Assembly: GCF_001898315.1 (NCBI RefSeq)
Contig: NZ_MKTQ01000026.1
Coordinates: 124,001-188,000 of the forward strand
Reading direction: 5' to 3'
Source of the DNA: Microbacterium sp. 70-16
Lineage (GTDB): Bacteria; Actinomycetota; Actinomycetes; Actinomycetales; Microbacteriaceae
DNA: 64,000 nucleotides
Shown: positions 7,464 to 15,589 of the stretch, piece after piece
Layout of the letters: every line of letters begins with the position of its first letter
How positions within the stretch are numbered: position 1 is the first letter of the stretch
Translations under genes and position numbers: made by a program
The notes under the pieces: generated by a model
Database searches by the model: none
Told to the model about the DNA's origin: nothing
What the model saw: only the letters and a program-made list of their open reading frames with translations

Positions 7464-8945
7464 CTAACTCTGAGCGTCTTCCAGGGCGACGGATGCCTCA
7501 GGCACGTCGATCGCGCGCGCGGCGATGACCCGACGATACTCCACCGCACTGTCCTTGAGCGTGCGCTGCTGAGTGTCGTAGTCGACGTGCACGATGCCGA
7601 ACCGCTTCTCGTAGCCCCAGGCCCACTCGAAGTTGTCCAGCAGCGACCAGTAGAAGTAGCCGCGCACGTCGACGCCGGCATCGGCCGCGTCGAGGATCGC
7701 GCCGAGGTGGCCACGCAGGAACGCGACGCGATCGACATCGTGGACTCGGGCATCCGACCCTTCTCCGACCAGCACGTCGTCGTAGGCAGCACCGTTCTCG
7801 GTGACGTACAGCGAGGTGCCGGCGTCCTTCGCGTAGTCGTGCCACACGCGCTCCAGCAGGGTCGTCAGACCACCGGGGTCGACCTCCCAGTGCATGTTGG
7901 TGCGCGGCAGGCCGCGTTCGTGCCAGTGGATGCCTTCGTGCGACGGGAACGGCGAGTTCGCCGGCCGGTCGGTCGGCGCGTCGCCCGGCAGCGGCGGGTT
8001 CGCGTCGGGCGTACCGCCGACGTACTCGCCGTGGTAGTAGTTCACGCCGAGTGCATCGAGCGGCGTCGAGATGGTCTCGAGGTCGCCGGGCAGCGTCGCG
8101 GCATCCAGCGCCTCGATCGCCTCGGGGGCGACGGCACGGATGTCCTCGATCGTGTCAGCCGGGTACGCACCGCGGAAGATCGGGTCGAGGAACCAGCGGT
8201 TGAACTGGCCGTCGATGCGGCGGGCCGCGTCGAGGTCGGCAGGCACAGCCGCATCGACGGGTTCGGCAACCGTGAGGTTCAGCGTGATGCCGAGGTCAAG
8301 CGCCGCGTCACGTGCGCGCAGCTCGCGCACCGTCGTGCCGTGCCCGAGCAGCAGGTGGTGGGCGGCGAGCACGCCGTCGGTCACGCTGTAGCGGCCGGGA
8401 GCGTGGATGCCGGCGGTGTAGCTCAGGAACGACGAGCACCACGGCTCGTTGAGTGTCGTCCAGTTCGTGACGCGGTCACCCAGCGCGTCGTGCACCGAGA
8501 GCGCGTACTCGACGAACTGCTCGGCGGTCGAGCGCACGGTCCAGCCGCCGCGCTCTTCGATCGCCTGCGGCATGTCCCAGTGATAGAGCGTGAGCCACGG
8601 CAGGATGTCGGCATCACGAAGCTCGTCGACGAGCCGCTTGTAGAAGTCGAGGCCCTTCTGGTTGACCGCACCGCCATCGGGGCGCACGCGCGACCACGAC
8701 ACCGAGAAGCGGTACGTGTCGAGCCCGAGGTCTTCCATGAGCGCCACGTCGTCGGCGTAGCGGTGATAGTGGTCGCACGCGACATCGCCGTTGTCGGCGT
8801 TGATGACGGCGCCGGGAACGCGGCTGAACGCGTCCCAGATGGAGGCGGTGCGTCCGTCTTCGAAGGCGGCGCCCTCGATCTGGTACGCCGCGGTGGCTGC
8901 TCCGAACAGGAAGTCGGAGCCGAACGGGCGAGGCGTCTGAGACAT
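7464..8945 (-). CDS. bglC: GH1 beta-glucosidase (cellobiose-hydrolysing)
   Basis: 493 residues covering a complete GH1 TIM barrel. It starts with FLFGAATAAYQIEGA; acid/base Glu167 sits in TLNEPWC and nucleophile Glu383 in YVTENGAAYDD. WSLLDNFEWAWGYEKRFG near the end forms the aglycone-site loop. There is no signal peptide, so it acts in the cytoplasm on disaccharides delivered by the ABC importer encoded just upstream. Cellobiose or short cello-oligosaccharides are the likely substrates from context, although GH1 enzymes are often broad. Confidence 0.93.
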   Translation of the reverse strand: MSQTPRPFGSDFLFGAATAAYQIEGAAFEDGRTASIWDAFSRVPGAVINADNGDVACDHYHRYADDVALMEDLGLDTYRFSVSWSRVRPDGGAVNQKGLDFYKRLVDELRDADILPWLTLYHWDMPQAIEERGGWTVRSTAEQFVEYALSVHDALGDRVTNWTTLNEPWCSSFLSYTAGIHAPGRYSVTDGVLAAHHLLLGHGTTVRELRARDAALDLGITLNLTVAEPVDAAVPADLDAARRIDGQFNRWFLDPIFRGAYPADTIEDIRAVAPEAIEALDAATLPGDLETISTPLDALGVNYYHGEYVGGTPDANPPLPGDAPTDRPANSPFPSHEGIHWHERGLPRTNMHWEVDPGGLTTLLERVWHDYAKDAGTSLYVTENGAAYDDVLVGEGSDARVHDVDRVAFLRGHLGAILDAADAGVDVRGYFYWSLLDNFEWAWGYEKRFGIVHVDYDTQQRTLKDSAVEYRRVIAARAIDVPEASVALEDAQS

Positions 8946-8973
8946 GGTGGTCCTTCCGTACCGCAGCCGGGCG

Positions 8974-9876
8974 TCAGCCCTTGACTGCGCCCTGCATGAT
9001 GCCGCTGACCAGCTGCTTTCCTGCGAACACGAACAGGATCAGTAGCGGCACGGTGGCCAGCAGTACGCCCGCGAGGACGATCGAGTAATCCACGAAGTAG
9101 TTCGACTGCAGCAGCGACAGTGCGACCGGAAGCGTGGGGTTCTGGCGGTCGAGCACGATGAACGGCCAGAAGAAGTTGTTCCACGCCGAGACGAACGTGA
9201 ACAGCGCGAGCATCGCCGCCGCGGGACGCGCGGCCGGCAGACCCACTGTCAGGAACGTGCGGAACGAGCTGGCACCGTCGACGCGCGCGGCCTCGATGAG
9301 TTCATCGGGCACGGCCTGACGCAGATACTGCGTCATCCAGAACACGCCGAAGGCGCTGACGAGCGCGGGAACGATGATCGCACCGAGCTGACCGGTCCAG
9401 CCGAGGTCGCTGAACAGGATGTACAGCGGAACGACACCGAGCTGCATCGGCACGGCCATCGTCGCGATGACGAAGACCAGCAGCACGTTGGATCCCTTGA
9501 ACTTGAGCTTCGCGAACGCCCAGCCGGCGAGTGTGGAGAAGAAGACCACAGACAGGGCGATCAGGCCCGAGCTGACGATCGAGTTCCAGAGCGCAACCCA
9601 GAAATTGACGGCGGGATCATTGATGACCTTCGCGGCGTTGGCGAAGAAGTTGCCGCCGGGGATCCACGACATGTTGGGGTCGCGGATCGTGGACGAGTCG
9701 CCCGACCCGATCAGCAGCGACCAGTAGAACGGGAAGACGCTCGCGAGCATCACGACGCCCAGGCACGCGTACACGAACCAGCCGGGGCGGGTGCCCTTCA
9801 CGTGCCGGGGGCGCTTGCGCGCTGCGCTGCGGGCTTCGGGTTCGGCTGCCGCGGGTCGTTCGGTGAGGACGCTCAT
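8974..9876 (-). CDS. cebG: Cello-oligosaccharide ABC transporter permease 2
   Basis: 300 residues with six predicted membrane segments and the MalG-type EAA loop (DELIEAARVDGASSFRTFLTVGLPAARPA). The ATG at 9876 overlaps the stop of the preceding permease (ATGA), which fixes the start; the longer open frame upstream is noncoding overlap. It pairs with CebF to form the channel. No ATPase gene lies in the operon, as in Streptomyces ceb, where a shared MsiK-type ATPase serves several importers. Confidence 0.9.
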   Translation of the reverse strand: MSVLTERPAAAEPEARSAARKRPRHVKGTRPGWFVYACLGVVMLASVFPFYWSLLIGSGDSSTIRDPNMSWIPGGNFFANAAKVINDPAVNFWVALWNSIVSSGLIALSVVFFSTLAGWAFAKLKFKGSNVLLVFVIATMAVPMQLGVVPLYILFSDLGWTGQLGAIIVPALVSAFGVFWMTQYLRQAVPDELIEAARVDGASSFRTFLTVGLPAARPAAAMLALFTFVSAWNNFFWPFIVLDRQNPTLPVALSLLQSNYFVDYSIVLAGVLLATVPLLILFVFAGKQLVSGIMQGAVKG

Positions 9877-10982
9877 CGCACTGCCTCCGTCGTCTCGTTG
9901 GTACGGGCGGGATTGTTGGTGCGCAGCGCAGCCCGATCGGCGTCGACGGATGCCTTGGCATCCCGTCGCGCGGCACGCATCTGCGCGCGGGTGAGGCTGC
10001 TGCGAGATCCTTCGTCGCGGACGAGGCGACGGGTGATGAGCAGGTTGATCAGCCCGATGGCGAGGATGATGAGGAACAGGATCCACGCGAGCGCGGCGGC
10101 CCGACCGAAGTTCCACTGGCCCCAACCGATGTCGTAGAGCCACAGGGTGATGGTCAGCCACTGATAGTTGGCGCCGCCCGTGCCGAACTGGTCGTACATG
10201 CGCGGCTCGTCGAAGATCTGCAGACCGCCGATCGTCGAGGTGATGATGACGAAGATGAGGGTGGGTCGCAGGCTCGGCAGCGTGATGGCGAAGAACTGGC
10301 GCACCTTGCCGGCACCGTCGACAGTCGCCGCTTCGTAGTAGTCGCGCGGGATGGCCTGCATCGCGGCCAGCAGGATCAGGGTGTTGTAGCCCGTCCAGCG
10401 GAAGTTGACCATCGTGGCGATCGCGATGTGGCTCGCGAACGCGTTGGAGTGCCACTTGATCGGCTCGATGCCGATCGCGCCGAGCCAGGTGTTGATGATG
10501 CCGTACTGGTCACCGAACATGTTCGAGAAGATCAGCGCGACGGCGACGGGCGCCATGACGTAGGGCAGCAGCACGCCCATGCGCCAGAACGTCTTCGCGC
10601 GGATGTTCTGGTCGAGCATCGCGGCGATGAAGATCGCGGCGATCAGCTGCGGAACCGACGACAGCAGGAAGATGCTGAACGTGTTGCGCAGCGCGACCCA
10701 GAACTTCGGGTCACTGATGACGGTCGCGTACTGGTCGAACCCGATGAAAGTGCCCGAGTTGCGGACCAGGTCCCAGTCCATGAAGGAGATGACCGCGGTG
10801 TACCCGATCGGGAATAGTCCCACGATCAGGAACAGGATGAAGAACGGCGAGATGTAGAGGTACGGGGAGAGCTTGAGGTCCCACGAGCTGAGCCCGCCGC
10901 CGAATCCGATGCGTCGGGTGCGCCGTTCCGCCCCGTTCGCAGCGCTGCTCCGGCTTGCCGGGGTGGTGCTGGAGGTGTTCAC
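9873..10982 (-). CDS. cebF: Cello-oligosaccharide ABC transporter permease 1
   Basis: 369 residues, MalF type. A cytoplasmic N-terminus of ~45 residues is followed by membrane segments beginning YLYISPFFILFLIVGLFP, and the EAA loop is DYYEAATVDGAGKVRQFFAITLPSLRP. The GTG at 10982 is chosen because AAGGAG lies 5 nt upstream; earlier in-frame starts fall in the intergenic stem. The hydrophilic C-terminal tail of ~45 residues is rich in Arg/Ala/Asp. Confidence 0.9.
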   Translation of the reverse strand: MNTSSTTPASRSSAANGAERRTRRIGFGGGLSSWDLKLSPYLYISPFFILFLIVGLFPIGYTAVISFMDWDLVRNSGTFIGFDQYATVISDPKFWVALRNTFSIFLLSSVPQLIAAIFIAAMLDQNIRAKTFWRMGVLLPYVMAPVAVALIFSNMFGDQYGIINTWLGAIGIEPIKWHSNAFASHIAIATMVNFRWTGYNTLILLAAMQAIPRDYYEAATVDGAGKVRQFFAITLPSLRPTLIFVIITSTIGGLQIFDEPRMYDQFGTGGANYQWLTITLWLYDIGWGQWNFGRAAALAWILFLIILAIGLINLLITRRLVRDEGSRSSLTRAQMRAARRDAKASVDADRAALRTNNPARTNETTEAVR

Positions 10983-11015
10983 TCTTTCTCCTTGGATCAT
11001 CGCAGTCGGGACAGT

Positions 11016-11045
11016 GTGCGGGCCCGGGGTCCCCCGGGCCCGCAC
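11016..11045 (-). terminator. GC-rich stem between cebE and cebF
   Basis: GTGCGGGCCCGGG (11016-11028) and its exact complement (11033-11045) form a 13-bp stem with a 4-nt loop, 19 nt after the cebE stop. Such stems after binding-protein genes commonly stabilise the upstream mRNA or attenuate read-through, so the binding protein is made in excess over the permeases. Confidence 0.65.
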
Positions 11046-11064
11046 TCATCGTCCTGTCGGCCGG

Positions 11065-12345
11065 TTACTTGATGGCGTCGACCTCGGAGACCCACTGGGC
11101 CCACGACGTCGCCTTGTCCTGCGTTCCGTCTTCGACGCGGGTCAGAGCCTTCTGCATGGCGTCGTTGATCTGGAAGTAGAACTCACCCTTGAACGGCGAG
11201 ACCGTGACCGCGTTGGCGCGGTCGGTCAGGATCTGGCCCACCGGTGCGTTGTTGAAGTACTCGTTGGTCGAGCTCAGCAGCGTGTCGGAGGTCAGAGCGT
11301 CGTTCTGGCTCGGGAAGGTGCCCGCGTTCTCGAACGCCATGATCTGCGTCTCGGGGCTGGTCAGCCAGTCGGCGAGCTCCTGGGCCGCCGCGACGTTCGC
11401 GCCGTTGGCGGGAACGGTCAGGTACGAACCACCCCAGTTGCCGCCGCCGTTCGGGAACACGTTGGCGATGTCCCAACCGGTCACGTCGGGCGCGTTGCCC
11501 GAGATGACGCCGAGCATCCAGCCCGGGCACAGCATCGTGGCGAAGGCGCCGTTCGACAGACCCGCGAACCAGTCGTCCGACCACTGACCGAGGTGGGCCG
11601 ACTGCGTGGCACTGGCATCCAGGACCTCGTTGTAGATGTCCTCGACGTCGCTGTTGGTCGTCGCGGTGATCTCACCCGTCGACGGGTCTTCGTATGCCGC
11701 CTTGAGCTGATTCACCATGCCCTGGTAGGTGCCGCCGGCCGAGTCGAAGAAGGCCTTGCCGGTGGCTGCGGTGTACTTGTCACCCAGCTCGAAGTAGGTC
11801 GACCAGTCGCCCTCGAGAAGAGCGGCGACCTCGTCGCGGTCGGTGGGCAGGCCCGCAGCAGCGAACAGGTCGGAGCGGTAGCAGACGCCCTCGGGCCCGA
11901 TGTCGGTGCCGTAGCCGATGAGGTTGCCGTCGGCGTCGGTCGCGCCCTCTTCCTTCCAATCGAGCCAGCGGCCCTTGAGGTCGTCGGGCACGGGAGCGAG
12001 CAGGTCGGCGTACTTCATGACCTCGGGCATCCAGTCGATCTCGATCGCCTCGATGTCGGCCAGGCCCGTCTTGCCGAGCTTCTGGAAGTAGTTGGCGCGC
12101 GCGTCGTTGGACGTCGCAGCCTTGTTGTGGACGATCGTCACGTTCGGGTGGAGCTTGGTGTACTCCGCCAGCAGCGCGTCGGTGTAGCCGAAGTCGTTGA
12201 ACGTCGCGATGGTGAGCTCGACCTTTTCGTTCGGGTCGGTCGTCGCTTCGCCGCCGCTGGTGCCGCCGCAGCCGGCGAGCACGAGGGCGGAGGTGGTGGC
12301 GACGCCGGCGATGAGGCCGATGCGACGCAGTGCGCGTGTGTTCAC
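11065..12345 (-). CDS. cebE: Cello-oligosaccharide-binding lipoprotein (ABC substrate-binding protein)
   Basis: 426 residues. A lipoprotein signal peptide with lipobox LVLAGC (Cys26) anchors it to the membrane. The mature part has the carbohydrate-binding type-1 fold (VELTIATFNDFGYTDALLAEY near the start, then ANYFQKLGKTGLADIEAIE). It is the first gene of the operon under the triple-operator promoter and is separated from the permeases by a strong stem. The sugar is inferred from CebR-type operators, the GH1 gene and gene order; the protein sequence alone would not prove cellobiose specificity. Confidence 0.88.
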   Translation of the reverse strand: MNTRALRRIGLIAGVATTSALVLAGCGGTSGGEATTDPNEKVELTIATFNDFGYTDALLAEYTKLHPNVTIVHNKAATSNDARANYFQKLGKTGLADIEAIEIDWMPEVMKYADLLAPVPDDLKGRWLDWKEEGATDADGNLIGYGTDIGPEGVCYRSDLFAAAGLPTDRDEVAALLEGDWSTYFELGDKYTAATGKAFFDSAGGTYQGMVNQLKAAYEDPSTGEITATTNSDVEDIYNEVLDASATQSAHLGQWSDDWFAGLSNGAFATMLCPGWMLGVISGNAPDVTGWDIANVFPNGGGNWGGSYLTVPANGANVAAAQELADWLTSPETQIMAFENAGTFPSQNDALTSDTLLSSTNEYFNNAPVGQILTDRANAVTVSPFKGEFYFQINDAMQKALTRVEDGTQDKATSWAQWVSEVDAIK

Positions 12346-12410
12346 GTGTCACTCCTTTGTGGTGTGTGGTGCGTGGGTGCGAGGTTCGGCCAGGACTGCG
12401 CCCCCTCCCA

Positions 12411-12479
12411 TGGGAGCGCTCTCACCGAACATGACTCACGCTATGGGATCGCTCCCACGAATGCAAGGGAGCGCTCCCA
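12411..12479. promoter_or_regulatory. Three CebR-type operators
   Basis: TGGGAGCGCTCTCA (12411-12424), TGGGATCGCTCCCA (12444-12457) and AGGGAGCGCTCCCA (12466-12479) match the CebR site TGGGAGCGCTCCCA known from Streptomyces with 0-1 changes per half-site. Centres are 33 and 22 bp apart, whole multiples of about 11 bp. Operator 1 is downstream of +1, operator 2 fills the spacer and operator 3 abuts the -35, so the bound repressor would cover the promoter on one helical face. Confidence 0.88.
12438..12466 (-). promoter_or_regulatory. ceb operon promoter
   Basis: On the minus strand TTGCAT (12461-12466) and TAGCGT (12438-12443) are separated by exactly 17 bp. The spacer contains operator 2. Expected +1 is near 12431, about 85 nt upstream of the cebE ATG. 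Confidence 0.75.
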
Positions 12480-12599
12480 CGAAAAGGTCACGCTTCGATA
12501 ACGAGAGTTTCGCGCCGCCGCGACCGGCCGATCGGGCATCCCCCTCGGCCGCCCCGTAGACTGGTGCGGCATCCTTTTCCCGCTTGACCGGAGCCTCAC

Positions 12600-12845
12600 A
12601 TGCCCACCATCGTCGTCGACGTCATGCCCAAGGCCGAGCTGCTGGACCCGCAGGGGAAGGCCGTCGCCGGCGCGCTGGCGCGCCTGGGTCACGCGGGCTT
12701 CGAGGGCGTCCGCATCGGCAAGCGGTTCGAACTGACGGTTGCGGATGCCTCGGAAGAGACCCTCGCCGCCGTCAAGACCCTCGCGGACGAGATCCTGTCG
12801 AACTCGGTCATCGAGGACGTCGTGGGCATCGAGGTCGTCGAGTGA
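12600..12845 (+). CDS. purS: Phosphoribosylformylglycinamidine synthase subunit PurS
   Basis: 81 residues. The small subunit links PurQ to PurL in the FGAM synthase complex. [22 protein letters not shown] and the ending VVGIEVVE are typical. A candidate -10 TAGACT is at 12557-12562, and GGAG precedes the ATG by 8 nt. The stop overlaps the purQ start. Confidence 0.92.
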   Translation: MPTIVVDVMPKAELLDPQGKAVAGALARLGHAGFEGVRIGKRFELTVADASEETLAAVKTLADEILSNSVIEDVVGIEVVE

Positions 12846-13549
12846 CCGCCCGCATCGGCGTCATCACCTTTCCCGGTTCCCTCGACGACGGCGACGCGCA
12901 GCGCGCGATCCGTCTCGCGGGCGCCGAGCCGGTCGCGCTGTGGCATGGCTCGCACGACCTCGAGGGTGTCGATGCGCTCGTGCTGCCGGGCGGCTTCAGC
13001 TACGGCGACTACCTGCGTGCCGGCGCGATCGCGGCGCTGTCGCCGATCATGACCGAAGTGAAGGATGCCGCCGCGAAGGGCATGCCCGTGCTCGGCATCT
13101 GCAACGGCTTCCAGATGCTCGTCGAGGCGCATCTGCTGCCGGGCGGCCTGATCCGCAACGCGCACCAGCAGTTCATCCGCCGCGACCAGCGCCTGCGCGT
13201 CGAGAACGCGTCGACGGTATGGACCTCGCAGTTCGAGGTCGGGCAGGAGATCACGATCCCGCTGAAGAACGCGGACGGCGGCTACATCTGCTCGGCCGAG
13301 ACGCTCGCGCAGATCGAGGGCGAGGGGCTCGTGGCCTTCCGCTATGTCGGGGTGAACCCGAACGGCTCGCTCGACGACATTGCGGGCCTCACCAACCCGG
13401 CAGGCAACGTCGTGGGTCTCATGCCGCACCCCGAGCACGCCGTCGAGCCGGGCTTCGGCCCGAACACGGCCGCCGCGATGCGCTCGGGTGTGGACGGCCT
13501 GCCGTTCTTCAGCTCGGCGATCGCCTCGCTCGCCGCCGCCGCGGCCTGA
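12842..13549 (+). CDS. purQ: Phosphoribosylformylglycinamidine synthase subunit PurQ (glutaminase)
   Basis: 235 residues of a class-I glutamine amidotransferase. The nucleophile Cys is in LGICNGFQ, the oxyanion segment is [15 protein letters not shown], and the catalytic His-Glu lie in [11 protein letters not shown]. It supplies ammonia to PurL. The GTG start overlaps the purS stop (GTGA). purL, usually next, is absent: the following gene is on the opposite strand and unrelated. Confidence 0.93.
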   Translation: MTARIGVITFPGSLDDGDAQRAIRLAGAEPVALWHGSHDLEGVDALVLPGGFSYGDYLRAGAIAALSPIMTEVKDAAAKGMPVLGICNGFQMLVEAHLLPGGLIRNAHQQFIRRDQRLRVENASTVWTSQFEVGQEITIPLKNADGGYICSAETLAQIEGEGLVAFRYVGVNPNGSLDDIAGLTNPAGNVVGLMPHPEHAVEPGFGPNTAAAMRSGVDGLPFFSSAIASLAAAAA

Positions 13550-13729
13550 CCCCGGGGCGGCGCGGGCCGGGCTCGCCCGGGTATCCGCGTCGAGTGCGCT
13601 GCTTGGTGCCGAGCGCGCCGGCTATGCCCGCGCGATAACCGGCGCGCTCGGCGCGAACCGGCGCAGTCGGCAAGCGCCGCGGCCGCTCGGCGCGAACGCG
13701 CAGTCGGCGCTCGCCCGGGCATCCGGAGT

Positions 13730-14161
13730 TCAGACGGTGCCGGCGGGCGGCCAGACGCCGATGATGACCGACATCACCACGACGAGCACGAGTTCGTAAC
13801 TCACGTTGAGGATCGTCAGCTGCGACGGGCGACCCATGAAGACCTCGTGCGTGATGAGGCGGCCGGCGGTGAAGCCCGCCCACAGGGTGAGTCCCGTCAC
13901 GATCGCCGACGAGAAGTAGCTGCCGCCGTAGAAGTGCCACGCGATCGCGACCGAGCCGGCGAGCACCCACGCGAGCAGGAATGCGAGCGCGATCGACACG
14001 AGGATCGGCAGCCACGCCTCGGCGGAGGTCTGCGGGTCCTTCACGTCAGCCCAGCGCTTCCAGCGGTCGCCGAACACCTTCGGCGTGTACCAGATCGAGC
14101 CGATCACGATCGCGGCGATCGTCGCGATCAGCACAGCCCAGTAGTTGATCTCGGGAATCAT
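13730..14161 (-). CDS. DUF1761 family membrane protein
   Basis: 143 residues with four hydrophobic segments. It opens with INYWAVLIATIAAIVIGSIWYTP and contains KRWADVKDP in the first cytoplasmic loop, the DUF1761 pattern. Function is unknown. AGGAGG lies 5 nt before the ATG at 14161, which decides the start over an upstream in-frame ATG that falls in the repeat region. The 13550-13729 gap between it and convergent purQ holds only GC-rich low-complexity sequence with GGCGCGAACCGGCGC-like words. Confidence 0.75.
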   Translation of the reverse strand: MIPEINYWAVLIATIAAIVIGSIWYTPKVFGDRWKRWADVKDPQTSAEAWLPILVSIALAFLLAWVLAGSVAIAWHFYGGSYFSSAIVTGLTLWAGFTAGRLITHEVFMGRPSQLTILNVSYELVLVVVMSVIIGVWPPAGTV

Positions 14162-14212
14162 CGTGGCCTCCTGCGCTGAGGCTACCCGTGAGCGCAGACC
14201 GGATGCCAGAAC

Positions 14213-14286
14213 CATGTCCCACTTATGGCTGGTTCTGGGGCACCGGAGCGACCACTTTTGGGACATGCTCTGCGCAAAGTGGGACA
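14213..14286. repeat. Inverted-repeat array with CATGTCCCACTT arms
   Basis: CATGTCCCA (14213-14221) pairs with TGGGACATG (14259-14267). TGTCCCACTT (14215-14224) pairs with AAGTGGGACA (14277-14286), so two alternative stems share one left arm. The same arm words recur at 24237-24442. Confidence 0.75.
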
Positions 14287-14361
14287 AGCTCATCAGGCGA
14301 GGCTGCGCCAGGGATCAGCCGGCGCAGCGCCCGCGGGTGGCGTCACCGGGCCGGGCGGCGA

Positions 14362-14709
14362 CTACCGATCTGCTTCAGCCAACAGACTCGCGAGCACCGC
14401 TATCAGTTCAGGCAGGTCCTCGACAGCGGTGTCGTAGATGCGCTCGTCGACGATCTCGGCATACCCATGGATGAGGACGTTGCGCAGGCCCACGGCTTCT
14501 TTCAGCCCCGGCACCCGCGAGGCCGACGCGGGGTCAGTCTGACGGAGCTTGCCGAGCGCCTCGCCGGTGATTTCACACTCGCGTTCCACAGCGCGTCGGC
14601 GCATCAGGTCGGCGATGTATGCATCCCTCGTGATCCCGTCGAGGAAACCGATCGCGGACCGTGCCGCGTCCAGCGCATCCCAGAGAAGGGCTGCCGTCTC
14701 AGGCCGCAT
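14362..14709 (-). CDS. hepT: HepT-family RNase toxin (DUF86)
   Basis: 115 residues, all-helical. The HEPN catalytic motif RX4HXY is present as Arg76-NVLI-His81-G-Tyr83. In characterised pairs HepT cleaves RNA and is neutralised when its cognate MntA transfers AMP to the motif tyrosine. The ATG at 14709 overlaps the mntA stop region by 11 nt, indicating coupled translation; an in-frame GTG at 14727 is the alternative. Confidence 0.85.
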   Translation of the reverse strand: MRPETAALLWDALDAARSAIGFLDGITRDAYIADLMRRRAVERECEITGEALGKLRQTDPASASRVPGLKEAVGLRNVLIHGYAEIVDERIYDTAVEDLPELIAVLASLLAEADR

Positions 14710-15004
14710 AGACGTCGACGGCCTCACTGAACGCGCGTCGAGCGAAGTAGGGATTGCGCACAGCCGGTGCTTCCAACAGGTCGACGGGCCGCCCAGAGAT
14801 ACGTTCCAGATCCTCTTTCAGAGCGAGGTAGGGGCGGATGCCTCGCCGGGCGCCCGGGAGGAAGTCAACGAGGAAGTCCAGGTCGCTCGTCGCTGAGTCA
14901 AAGCGATCCGTTGTCGCCGACCCGAACACGCGCAGACGGGCGACACCGTGCTGTTCGCAGGCGCGCGCGATCGCCTCACGATCGAGCGTGGCCAGTCCCG
15001 TCAT
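14699..15004 (-). CDS. mntA: MntA-family minimal nucleotidyltransferase antitoxin
   Basis: 101 residues. The nucleotidyltransferase signature is Gly28-Ser29 in VFGSATTDRFDSATSDLDFLVDF, with Asp41 and Asp43 as metal ligands. It should AMPylate and silence HepT. The gene starts 9 nt after the mocA-like stop and has its own -10 TAGTCT (15011-15016, minus) placed 6 nt before the ATG, using the TAG stop of the upstream gene as part of the box. The pair can therefore be expressed independently. Confidence 0.87.
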   Translation of the reverse strand: MTGLATLDREAIARACEQHGVARLRVFGSATTDRFDSATSDLDFLVDFLPGARRGIRPYLALKEDLERISGRPVDLLEAPAVRNPYFARRAFSEAVDVYAA

Positions 15005-15013
15005 GACTTCAGA

Positions 15014-15589
15014 CTACTGACACGAGGCGATCTGTGGTTCGGCGCGATCGACGTCGCGGCCGTGCCACAGGTCGCCGCACTCGACGGGCGTCGCGCCATG
15101 CGCGCGCAGGTACGCTCCCGCGCCGCGGTCGCCACTCACCTGCGCGGCGACCGGCTGCCAGTGGTCGCGGCCGATGAGCGCGGGGTGCCCGACCCCGCCG
15201 TCGTAGACGGCCTGGCGCAGGGCATCCGCGGTCGGCGCCGCCATGACACGCGCACAGGCGGATGCCGGCAGCTCGGGCACATCCACGGGGATGACGAGTG
15301 CCGCCCGCGCAGCGGTGGCGGATGCCGCGGCGAGCCCCGCTCGCACGGACGCCGACAGGCCATCGGCCCACTCCGGGGCCGCGACAATCGTCGCCACGCG
15401 CGGCACCAGCGACGTTGCCTCGTCGCGGCGCGCGCCCAGGACGACGAACACGGGTGCACACCCGGCCTCGACAAGCGTGTCGACGGCGCGGGCCACCCAC
15501 GGTGTGCCCTCCGCATTTCGCGCGAGCGCTTTCGGCCCGCCGTAGCGCGTCCCCGCGCCGGCGGCGAGGACGATGCCGCAGACCGTCAC
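15014..15589 (-). CDS. MocA-like nucleotidyltransferase (molybdenum cofactor cytidylyltransferase family)
   Basis: 191 residues. The N-terminal LAAGAGTRYGGPKAL is the nucleotide-binding loop, and PVDVPELPASA carries the metal-binding Asp. MocA/MobA-type enzymes attach CMP or GMP to molybdopterin. Overlapping xdhC (GTGA) in a xanthine dehydrogenase locus, it probably matures the Mo cofactor for that enzyme. The GTG at 15589 is chosen from this overlap. Confidence 0.8.
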   Translation of the reverse strand: MTVCGIVLAAGAGTRYGGPKALARNAEGTPWVARAVDTLVEAGCAPVFVVLGARRDEATSLVPRVATIVAAPEWADGLSASVRAGLAAASATAARAALVIPVDVPELPASACARVMAAPTADALRQAVYDGGVGHPALIGRDHWQPVAAQVSGDRGAGAYLRAHGATPVECGDLWHGRDVDRAEPQIASCQ

